Shown here: positions 35,950 through 48,000 of the stretch, one piece after another | Numbering within the stretch: the first letter of the stretch is position 1 | Layout of the letters: every line of letters begins with the position of its first letter | The notes under the pieces: model-generated | The model's database searches: none | The model's input: the letters and a program-made list of their open reading frames with translations, nothing else | Told to the model about the DNA's origin: nothing | Position numbers and translations under genes: made by a program | Source: Astropecten irregularis | Taxonomy: Eukaryota; Echinodermata; Asteroidea; Paxillosida; Astropectinidae | Direction: 5' to 3' | NCBI GenBank assembly: GCA_963971285.1 | Contig: OZ020248.1 | Coordinates: 13,826,001 to 13,890,000, forward strand | Length of the DNA stretch: 64,000 nt

Positions 35950-36070
35950 ATGGCGGATATAAACAGGACGAACTCGCCTATGAACTTGTATCGGGAAGAT
36001 ACATTAACAACGAAAGAAGAGTTAGATAAAGCCAGGGAAAAGCTGATCGGAGAGCAGAGAAAGACTGCAC
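35950..36070 (+). CDS. FAM227 exon 1
   Basis: Codes for MADINRTNSPMNLYREDTL onward, 40 codons plus 1 nt. It ends at GTATCCTTAA, a U12-type donor. Reading through the donor would stop after 50 residues, which supports splicing here. Confidence 0.72.
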
Positions 36071-39000
36071 GTATCCTTAAGATTATTCCAAAGTGAAAAA
36101 TTGTGATATATGTGGACAGATTCCGTACGAAATCAGTGGACGAAAATACGATGATTATGCTACCGTTGGTTTTGCTCCATTTAATCTATTTCGTAAAAAT
36201 CTAGATACGCGTGCTTGCTTTGACGGATACGCTTTGACTAGGCGTACATCATGTACTTTTACAATTTTGGCAAGGGATTTTGTTCCGCAAAATATAAGAA
36301 AACGTTACAAATTGTGTAGAGATCTTGAATTCAGCGCATTTCTGGCGAAAAATTGATGTCTGTGGGCTTGTAATTATTGTTGATGTTGAGCGCAATCTTT
36401 CATTTCAGCCTGCACAATCTTTAACCGTTTGTCCGAAGTGGCTTGTTTTTAAAGAAAACCTGCATTTTTAATCTATGACTAACGTTATGCCTAACTGAAG
36501 TGAAGGTAGCTAGCTATGTGCCGAGGTTAAATAAAATCCCAAATGAATGTTTCATTCAAAATATGCGCACGGCCCAGTTGAAATCTTGTGCAGGTATCAA
36601 CATTTTGCTCAAAACAAATGATACTTTTTACTTATTTTAGCTAGGTCCTAGGCTAGGCCTAATAGCGCTCCGCAATGTGACGTCACAAAATCCCCGGCTG
36701 TCAGACAAACATTGTCTCACACGCGTAGAGTACATGGACGCACACACGCACACGTGTGCATGGTTGCAATGTTTGTCTGAGATCCGGTGCTATTTTTAGC
36801 GTTAGTGTGGAGCGCTATTATCTAAAATTAAATTCACCATGTTCACCACGATCATTGATCATTCAAATTTCAATCATATTTGTCATGCCTTTTATGGTGA
36901 GCAGAAAATAGTAAAATCGTGTTAATGTTAGGCCTATAAATTACAAATGCCTAGGTTTCTTTTTTAGTTTTGGTGTCAAATTTGTAATAAGGGAAGAAAG
37001 TTTCTATTAATTAAGAATGGATGGCTTCTTAAGTTCCATTTACTATTTAGTATTTATCAAATTTCTCTTCTATATAAGAATAAATTTTTAAAAATATGTT
37101 TGTTATAATTGAAGCATTTGTCATGCTTGTAAGATTTGTATTATTTCTCCAGGCCAAAATGTACTTAGGCTTCTTAAATCGAAGCTGGTCAACTCGTACG
37201 CCGACCAACTCGTACGCCATTTGGTCAACTCATACGCCGACCGACTCGTACGCCAACCAACTCGTACGCCAGCCAACTCGTACGCCAACCAACTCGTATG
37301 CCACGTATAATTAAGCCTAGTTTGTAAACTCTGGCCGTTTTTTCTTCAGTAGACGATTTTGTCATCTTTTTTTATTTTATATAATAAATGGAAGTGTTTT
37401 AAAATTGGAATGGCAGGGCTAGGGGTATCCAGTCCCTCCAAAGTTATTACACACTACAAAAAAAAAGCTCTTTTAAAAGATCAAAAAAGATTTCCGGTCG
37501 TTGTTTTACTCATTTCTGGATAAATACACCATTTTAGGCGGAAAAATTGTAACGGTAGGTTTCTACCAGCACCATCTTCATACCCTGTAAGTTATAGGTA
37601 AATCTGTGAACGTTTCTGTTTTGGTCTCTTACCAAAGTATGATACTACCTTTAAGCATCATTCATGCACATATATGCGTGTGGTTTCAACATCTGTGTAG
37701 AACCTACATTGGTTCCCATATGTTTTTCATTAACACCAACATGGAGCCTTTCTTCCCTAGAAACAAGAGTTTAGTATAATTTCTTAACTGACAATGATAT
37801 ACAGCTTTCCTTGTTGGTAGTATTGAGCGAGTGAACGATCGGATAGCAAGCTTAGACCGAGAACTCCAAGGTTTCTCTGAGCTAGTCATTGAAAGCAAAG
37901 CAACTAATGTTCCTGATGATATCTTACCAATATCGCCAAGATTACTTAATAAAGGGCCACAGAAAGGTAAAGTTGTGTCATTAATCGTTTCTTCTTAATA
38001 TTAAAAGTTGAAGCATTTTTATTGGTGTGACGATCTGCCTGTTATGATGATGTTGTCTGAGCTATTTTATTATTCAAATGCATGATGATTTCACATTATT
38101 TGGCCAGAAACGATGACATTATTGAATATCTTCAAGAATAAAAAAAATAGAAGCATCCATGATGATTATGTAAATATTTCAACAAAGGAGTTATAATCTG
38201 TTTTTGCAAATGAACTCTTCATTTGTACTTATTGTCCATTAAAACAATTTTTTGGACTAACTACATGCAAGCAGTAAAAAGAAATTTGTGTGATGGAATA
38301 TTTTTATGCCAGACAATTTGTTGAGACAAAGTACATTAAGGAAACTTGTGTAAAAACATATTTTAAATGCTTATTTGCCAGAAATATGTTCTTAATTGCC
38401 GGCATAAGATTATGAACATTGACCAATCAGAGTAAAGGAAATGGCCAAATTGTGTTTGCAGGAAGAATGCAGGTGCTGGCAAATCAAGCACAAGTGTCCT
38501 AGATTATGTTTGCTTCAACAATTTTTCACTGCCAAACATTTCTAATGCAATGATTGAGTCCTTTTGTAATCTCTTTTCTTCCTTCAACAAAAATCATAGG
38601 GCATTTACGAAACGGAGGCTCGGGCTCTGTCTCAGGTGGCGTTAATGAAACGGAGGCTCAGGCTCTGGCTCTATTTTGTGAATCCGTTCTAAAATAATTG
38701 GTACATGTATCAAACTAGAGGCTTTTGGCTGCTTTTTTGAAGTAGATTCTCTGGTTTGAAAATGAAAACAGAGTTTCAGCTTCAGTGAAAAACCACAACT
38801 TATAATTTTAGTATGGATGCCAGTGCTGGAGCCTGAGCCTAAGCCTCCATTTCGTAAACACCCATACTTTGAAATCTGGCCAAATATGGTGGAAATGTTG
38901 TCCATTGCATTGTAATATTCAAAGGCTGAATATTATTATTGAATGGCTTTAACAGCTTCTAGCTTTTGCTTAAATGCTCTGCTTAATATAATGCTTATTT

Positions 39001-42000
39001 AATGAGCTTAGCTGCTTAATCATGTTAATATGCTATCATTGAAAGAGGCTTTCTAATGCTTGCTTCTTCTGCAGTTTCCCGTAAGTTGCTCAGTGTGCCT
39101 CCTTGCTGCTTCAGCTTGCTAGCATATTATGATGTGTGTACTGGTGTACATGCTTTGGTAACATTGCTTTTGGAGAATGCTGTGAAACTCTTTCCTATGG
39201 GTTTTTGCTTTGCTTTGATGTGCTCTGCACAGAGATGATATCCATGTGCTCTTGCTTTCTTCATTTCTTCATGGGTTAGAATGGTTTCTTTATAGTGTTT
39301 GTAGGATCTTGAAAGGCTGTTTCTGACTTTTAGAACAGTGGTCTTGATTGCTGATGATATTAACGAACTGTGTAGATAGTATTTTCTTTCATGGCTGGCA
39401 TATCTAATAAACAGAATTAACCATGATTACAGTGATAAAAATGCGTGTACAAATTACATTTTTATCATTCATCTTCATTTTCCATCCTAGTTATTACTAT
39501 TGTTGTAGGTAACACTGCGTAAAGTTTTTTGTCTTCTGGTAGGATGAGTTTGTAATCTGTTTCCTGCCTCTTTGGCTTAACTCTGACAACTTTATCAGTT
39601 GAGTGGACGATTTCACAAAGCTCTACGATCGGTCATAACTCGAGTTACGAAGGAAAACGCATCGTATCCTATTTGTAGGGCTGCAATGCGTCAATAGTCC
39701 TACGATTGATAGCAAGTTGCAATGAGTTTGGTGAAATTAACCCTTGCAGCTAATTGGAGACAATAAACCTCATGAGACAAACAGTCATGACATTACCTGC
39801 ATCCTGCCCCCTTGTTTTGACTGCCCATGCCCCATGCCCCACCTATGTGCCACACCCCTTCCTCACACTTGTGCCCCACCCCTGCCTCGCGGCCCTCGCC
39901 CCTATGCCCCACCCCTGTGTCCTGTCCCTGCCTCAGCCTTGAACCCCACCCCTGCAATGCCCCTGTGTCCAACCCCTGCCCTGGTGGTATCGCCCCTGTG
40001 CCCCATCCCTGATACATGTAGACTGTCTAAGAAGATAATGGGTCACATATTTCAAGAAGGTTGGTGAAAACCTGTCACGATAAGAGCACAGGGTAATCAC
40101 TATCATTCCTGTATTCATCATGACTTTCTTTCATAAATCTACCCTAAACCATTGGCTCTCAGTCCTATCAATGCTATAGATAGCATTTCAATGCAAATTC
40201 ACATTCACAAAGTATTCCACAGTACTTATCCCGTTTTGAGTTTCCCAGTGGAGTTATTTACAATAGCAATATTGCTTAGTTTGATTTAAGGCTATGCATG
40301 GCGGAAGTACATAAGATAATGGATTTTGTGGTAATTCCATGAGACATATTAAAAATGCATTATCCAGAAGACGGCCAGAGCATAGGCCTACTGGCTGGAA
40401 CTTCAAGTTAATCGGCTCTTTTAAGATCCAAACAACTCATAAAAGAAAAGAGTAACTTATGTCTCATAGTGTTACTGCAAAATACATTATCTTACACATG
40501 TCTTAAGCAATGCTGATACAACCAGGACTCAATGTGATAGTTTTCATACCATCTTGGAAATCGGGAAAACATATGTTAATAGAGATAACTTTGATCATAA
40601 AATCAAAAAAAGTAATAGATGATCACTAACATTAGTGTTATACAGTGTCTTATATCCGAACTAGACTTTTTTGGGGCAAAATTACCGAGACGCTGGGTAC
40701 TTTACCCATTTTAAGTCCAGTGTGGACGTCTCAGGAAGTCTACCTCTCAGTTACTTTGCCCGAGCCGCGCGGGTATTTCTACCGGCCAACCTCTGCCCGG
40801 GTAGAATGCCCGAGACACTTTACCCGAGACGAAAAGTCCAGTGTGGACAGTGCGAGTCGGGTACCCTCATGAGCCTAGTATTGTCAGCTCAGTAATTCTT
40901 CCATGCGTGCACATTTACCGATTAAATCCCCGGGAAAAAAAAGTCCAGTGCGGACAGGGCTTTAGATGACTCAAGTTCTTAAAGGATTCTGGTGTTGTTA
41001 TTAACATGTTTGCAGTGGCTAATTTGGCGTAATAATCCTAGACCATTCCCTAATCAGTTGCAACATTCATTCTCACAATGTTTGCAGTGTATGACAATTA
41101 TAAAGTTAATTGGTTTATAACTGGTCAATTAATAACCGTTTTTAATTGCAAACATCTACCTCCGGACAGCCTCAGATGTCAAAGAATTGAATCAGTTTGC
41201 CGGCGTCTATGCGGCCAAATCCAGTAAGATTTCTTTTAACCAAACAATCTATCTAGGGTTAGTGTCTTTTAGCTCACCCGGATTATTTTGAGACAATTAT
41301 TAGCTTCTACTGTTCCGAAATTTTTTACTTGAAGCAAATGTTCCTGGGTCCTGACAACCCTAGATTGAACATTATTTGGACAATATTTGAGTGTAAAAAA
41401 TACAATTTTCTTATTCGCTTGTTGCGAACTTGCCTGCCAGCTGCGAGACGCCATTTTGTCACGAACTACCTGACGGTGGAGGACGGTCTCTGATACTCTC
41501 GACCAATCATTAATTATGATTCACAATGCATTTTTTTCATCATCCAATCACCGACGTTCTGGTCGGGTTAGTCTGGTACCCAGACCCAACATATCATGAG
41601 TCGTAAAAATCAGGACAGAAAGTAGAGTATATTCTTCTAAAAGTTTTGTCTGTCAAATATGGCGCATCTTCGTTTATGTTTTACCTCATAAATTTATCTC
41701 AAAAATCAAAGCCCTCCCCTCCTTCCATGAATTAAACCTTGTTAATATTGAAGAGGACATCACAACCGACTATCTAGGTGAGTTAGTTTACTGTGGAAGC
41801 TAATAATTGTCTCAAAATAATCCAGGTGGGCTAAAAGACACTAATCCCAATAATCTCCCCAATAAACCCCAATAATCTCCTTCAATAAATTTTAATATGA
41901 AATCTCAATGAACTATTTTTGGACTTTTTGTTTCCTCATTAAAAGTTAAAGGTAATATCATACTTTGGTTTTTGTCAAAGAAATACAGATTCATGAGCAA

Positions 42001-45000
42001 AAATATCAAGAAAGATACAGCAACAATCATCTGTGAAATTCCCAGTCCCATATGGTGCCCACTTTTTTGAGAAAACAGTGAAAAATGGCCACAGTATTTT
42101 TAAAATCTTTTCAATGTTATTTTTAATCTTCTAGAGATCAGAATTGTTTTTGGTCAAGGGTTTTACTCTTTTCTTCTTAAATACAGCATTTCAGGAATAC
42201 AAACGTCACCGATATGTTTTAATCATCACTATCTTTACTTTATACCCTGTATAAGTAAATCTGTGAAGATTTATGTTTCAGTATGCTACCAAAGTATGAT
42301 AGTACCTTTAATGAGACAGGGCTCAAAATGATTGTTTATGAGAAGAAGCTCAGGTTTCTTGACTTAATTTATTAACCAAATTGCCATTTATAAATGAACT
42401 AAATTTAAGCTAATTATGAAGCATGTTTTCAACTAATTTAATATGTCCAAGACTGAAAAAACCTTTCATTCTAGCTCCTTGTGGGATCATCCTTATAAAT
42501 AATTCATCATTTTTAATTAAATGTATACAAATTTGTGGACTAAAAAGTGGATTTTCCGCACAATTTCACATAATTCTTAATAACCTGAAAAACTAATATA
42601 TCATGAAAATGAATATTAATTTGAGAGCTCACAAAACACGATAATTCCATACGGATACTAATGGCTAAGATTTCTAAAACAATTACTCGGCCAAATGCAT
42701 GAAAATCTACCTATTCCTACTGTTTAATAATTGAATTCTGTCCTAAATATATCAAATTCTAAAACTGTAGTTTTATATTTTATATTATGAATGAAGAGCG
42801 ATGTGTGTGAAAAAAATGTGTGTACAATAATAAATCTTTACAAGTGGCATGTGGTTATTTTTTTTTGTTATGTTTTGTATGCATGTTCAAAGGTGCAAGC
42901 ATGTTGTTTGAAAGGGCACGGTTTGCCCAAATTGTTGCAGCCATGTGTATGTGCACTGCAGAATTTGAGGCTTTTGTATTTAAATGTGAAACTGCATGAT
43001 AAAACTTCCCTAGCAACAAGCATGATAGACAATGTCAATTTCCTTCAGTGTGTTTTACAATGTACTTTATTGTTGTTGATGTGTCAATTGTCATTTTGAT
43101 TTCATCTCAGTGTTAAATGGGCGTGGTTAATACACTGAATGGGCGTGGTCATACATAGCATCAGGTCTCCTTTTATTTCAAATGTGAAAAGATGCCTTGA
43201 TGAAAAAAATATTAAAAATCTCAATTTTAAACAGATTTTATTCACAAATCTATTTTTGAATCTTACCCTGCTACCCTACATACTGCTGAATTATTACTGA
43301 AAGTAAATGTTTGTTGCAAAAAATGTATTGCCCTTTCAACGACTTAGATAAGCACTTCACTATAAAGTGCATTTTCACTATAAAGTGCATCTCAGTGTTG
43401 AATGGGTGTGGTCATACACTGAATGGGCGCGGCCATTCATTGAATGGGCGTGGTCATACATAGCATCAGGTTTCCTTTTATTTCAAATGTGAAAAGAAAC
43501 ATTGCTGGAAAAGAAAATCTCAATTTAAACAGATTTTATTCATGAATCTATTTTTAAATCTTACACTCCTATCCTATACTGCTGAAATATTACTGAAAGT
43601 AAATATTTGTTGCAAAAAATGTATTGCCCTTCTTCAACGACGTACATAAGCACTTCACTAAGTGCCTTTTGGCTCAGGTAGGACCTCCTGCTTACTAGTG
43701 CAGATGCCTTATTACCTGCTAGGCCACCAAACTAGTTGGGGTCAGCGGAGTGAATCGAATCCCTTATCGGCAGGCGCCATAATTAATCTGTTATATTATT
43801 ATGAAATATTTGTTATTGGTTTTACCTTGAAGAAAGTTGAACTACCAAACCATTATGTTTAAAGCAATACAGTGTATTTTTCCAAAGTGAAACATTTTTG
43901 AAACCCTCAGAAGAAAGGTCTCAAATTAATGAAAATGCTGCCAAATAGAGAATATATGTAAACTGTATGTAAGTCGTTTTGTACTTATAGTGCACTACAA
44001 TCTGAATAGTGTATATTATATGCTATTAACTGATTTCCATTATGTACTTAGCCTTGTTTCCAGTTGTTACACCCAAGATGAAGCACCTGTCTAAAATCAA
44101 CGAGTCTAGCAAGAAGGTGGGACTTATTCATTTCTTTTTGAAATTCTAAACAGTCTTTGATTTTCCTTTTTCAGTCATGGCTTTGGCTCATCTTTTAAAC
44201 TAAGTACATTCTTGCATAAAGTGGCTCAATTGCTTGTGAGTATTTGTGTAAATTATCTTTTAATATTAAAAATCCTTGAAACCCCACGTATTTATTTTTG
44301 TTCTGTTTTTCATGGGTTTTTTTCAGATGGCAAAGGAGAAAGGAGATACAAAACCGAAGTTAGTTGAGGTAAGTTCAGAAAATGTCATACTCTCAAATAT
44401 ACCCTAATGATCCTTTTGATTTTACTTTATAGCAGAGGATATATTACAGTGATGTTGAACACCAATGTTCCATATATTCTTCCTGATATAAAAATACAAT
44501 GCAAGCAATAAACTGCTAGGACCTATTAAAGTTGTTGTTACTACAAAAGGTAACAACTACCGGTACTTCATTTGTTGAGGTTTTTGTTTTAATACTATGA
44601 AAACTATGTAGTTATCACCTTATCAATACAAGTACTGGTAACAAACTGCTGCAAACTGCTCATCAGCCAAAATAATGACCTAGGAAATACAAAGCAAATG
44701 CTTGGAGTTATTGGAGGGCCTGATACTAGCATTATCATTCTCATTCTAGGGTTAGGGGTTTGGCATAAGGTTTGGTTAGGGATTATGACTGATATTAATG
44801 AAGAGTACAGTGGAATGTCACTTTAACGATTAACAAACATGCCGGAATGCAAAGAAATTGTTATAGTGGTTGGTGTACACAAAAATTGAGAGTCAAGGAT
44901 GATGTTCGGTATAGCCAAATGTTTGGTATAGCGGTGTTCATCATAGTGGCGTTCCATGGTATTTGCATTTAATACTATCTCTCTTTTACTCCTTGAACCA

Positions 45001-48000
45001 TCGTTTCATCTTGATCTCTCCTTTGAGAAAGATCCTGCTAGGATCAAAACCGTGACGTTAAGCCCTCCTAACTCTAGGTGTAAGAATACCATGTGACATT
45101 TATGTTGGACCCAATCTCCATTCCCATTAATTCTCAATGTTACTCCACAGCTGCATCAGTATATGGGTTATGACCCCCACCAACTGACCCCCCTACCAGA
45201 TCTGGAGACACTGACCATCATAAAGAGAGTGACGGATGCCCAGACAGACCTCAGGCGTAAACCGCAATACAGGCCGGAATTCAAGAGACTGTTCTTCTCT
45301 AAGATGTCAGAGGCTGTTTTAGTCGTAAGTTGTCGAAGACAGAATTGCTTCTCTTCATTTTCCGAAAGGAGAGAATCTTGAATGCTGGTTGGGCCCTGCT
45401 ACTGAAAAGCCTCAGTCTGGCCGGGTCTGGGCTTTGCTTGGGCTTCTATAACCCCCTGCTTGAAAGAGAGTCACTTTAAGCCCCTGCTTTGTCCTGGATC
45501 GATGTTGGTACTGACTAGATAGACAGACTGAGTCAACATTGATCTTGGACAGTCACAGTATCCAAAAGCCAGGCTTTATTGAATTCAAGCAGCTCCATTG
45601 TAGTGAAGTTCAAAGTTAGGAGGATTTCAGGCTGGAAGGCCTGGGCCTGGCCAGGCTTTTAAATGGCCGAGCCTGACCAGTATTATTAAAGTTTCTCTTC
45701 CTAATTCTGATCTGCTTTTGCTGTGATGCTTACACTGTAAAACTCATTGTCAGCAAGACAAAGAGGTTTTTCACATTAGCGCCAACTGTCATTCATTGTC
45801 ATTGCAATTGACTGTGCATATCCGCATGGAAACTGAGGCTCTCTGTGTTTAACTTTGGCCGTACCGCCACCGCCACTAGACACTGTACAACCTGCATGCA
45901 TTACACGAACATCACACTCTCAGCTCAGGTATGAGTTGGCGCGCTTTGCTCTAGCTGACCGTGAAAGTGCATTGTGTAATGAACACGCACCTGCGTGTTT
46001 CGAACGTGGAAGTACACAGATTGATTCTAAACGCGTCGTATTGGGATCCCTCTAAAAAACGCAAAATCCTTCATCAATCCATATATGGATCACTAACCCT
46101 TGACCTCTGGTGATCTTAATGACCTTTGTGCTTTTGTTTATGGCAGGATACATTTTGGTGGTTCTTTCTACATCGTTATCATCCCAGCAAAAAGACTCAG
46201 GAGAGAATCTTCAACCGTGTGGCTCATAACTACGTCAAGCTCCTTCTCTTTGCCAAGAATCCCAAATTCAGAGACGTGTTCTTTCAAGTAAGTTTAGCTT
46301 CTTCTTCTTATCGTGTTCTTATCATGTCCTTATCGTGTCCACACACATCAGTAAGTTTAGCCATGTTAGGTGATAGGCGACATTAGTGATGGCAATAGGT
46401 TCAATGAATAAAATCCAAGTCTCAAAAGATTGATACATCTGATCTTAATATTCATCTAATCAGCTGCTTACAATCTTTGGTAAATTTGAAACTTTGAATA
46501 CTTGTTTCTGTTTTCAGAGTATATTTTTCAATTTGTGTACAGCACATATGCCATGATGACATTAAATTTTGTACTGTGATACTTTGGTAGCATTCCAAAA
46601 GAGAAATCCTCACAGATTTACCTATAACTTTACCTACTTAACTTACAGGGTATAAAGATGGTGATGGTAGAAACATACTGTTAACATTTCAATTTCTGCC
46701 TGAAATGCTGTATTTATCCAGAAAAGAATTAAACCAATTTGCCCAAAACAGTTTTGATTATGGGGTGCGATCCAAAATCTTGTGAGTAGATTTGAAAATA
46801 TGCCCTGAGTGTTTGTCACTGTTTTCTAAAAACTTTGGCACCATATGGGACTGGAAATTTCACATATGACTGTAATTGTATCTTTTTTTGTCCATGAATC
46901 TGCTTTTCTTTGACAAAAACCGAAGTATGAAATTAACTTTAATTTTAAACAGTTGCAGTGTGCTGTCCAAATAATGGACGGAATTAATTCTTTTTTTTTC
47001 CTCCCCAGGATTACAGTGACATTCTAGCACAGGCAATCTACAGTGCATTCTGTGCAGCATTCCCAAACTCCTGGCGTCAGTTCGACACCAACTTCAAAAG
47101 TGACCTTTGCGCTCTGACCTCTGAGTGGGTCGTCGGTACCAAGCCTGCCCCAAGAACATTTCTAAAATGGAACTATCCCGCCCTGGAGCCGCCCAACATG
47201 AAGAGAGAAGAGTTCATGAAAACTGACAGCAAAAAAGGTTGGAAAAAAATTTACCTTTCTCCTTTAAACAACACAAAACCCCTCAAACTCCAACAGGTAG
47301 TTTGTTGAGTTTTGGCTTGTTTGGTTCCAAACGGTAAGGACCTGGGGCCAATTGCTGCTAAGCACAAAAATTTGCTTAGCACAAAAATGTCTCGCCCAAT
47401 AAAACAAACCACCGTTAAAGATTGCATTTGATATTCATGGTCAGCGAACAACAGCCAAAGAACAATCACAAGTGAAACATAACACATGGAATTTTGGTTG
47501 TTAACCCTGTTTTTATCATTAAAGACAGAAATGTCATGCTTAGCAAATGTTTGTACTAAGCAGCGCAGTGAAATTGGTCCCTGTTTTGGCGGTTTGTTTC
47601 ATTCGGCACCAAAGGGTCCAGGAGTACTCTGTCTGTTTTGAGACATTTGGAAACAAGTGTTGGAGTTTGTGGCAGTGCACTGGCATTATTTTGTCGGTAA
47701 GGTTATACTCATGAAAGTTTCTGGTGGAATTTGTGGTGCACTTGTGTGTTCAAAGGCACTATGGCATTTTGTTGGGTTTGGGACAGTTGGTCTACAGTCA
47801 CACACCAAGGGATAGACACATCCATACCAATAGCGTTCCGCACTAATGACGTCACACCACGCGCGACGCGCACAAATACTTCCACTCATGCTTCCACTCA
47901 CCACACGTTTGCATGGCCACGTTGCAATGTTTGTCTGAGGTTCGGTGCTATTTTTAGCGCAAGTGCGCAGCGCTATTCAATCAAAATTCAATAGCTGTAG

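Larger units (their letters stand above)
36071..37804 (+). other. FAM227 intron 1, probable U12-type GT-AG intron
   Basis: Donor GTATCCTTA matches the minor-spliceosome consensus RTATCCTTT at 8 of 9 positions. TTCTTAAC at 37781-37788 fits the U12 branch site, with the branch A about 17 nt before the CAG acceptor, which is slightly long. Splicing here joins C with CT to make Pro and keeps the frame; the alternative TAG acceptor at 37819 does not. The intron also carries a minisatellite, an AGCGCTCCGC element and a T1 fragment. Confidence 0.7.

Noticed and set aside
37188..37302. CRISPR-like array
   Set aside because: Units are contiguous 17-mers without spacers, in a eukaryotic intron; it is a minisatellite.
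39744..40067. Proline-rich protein
   Set aside because: Open frames on both strands follow a pyrimidine-rich tandem repeat inside FAM227 intron 2.
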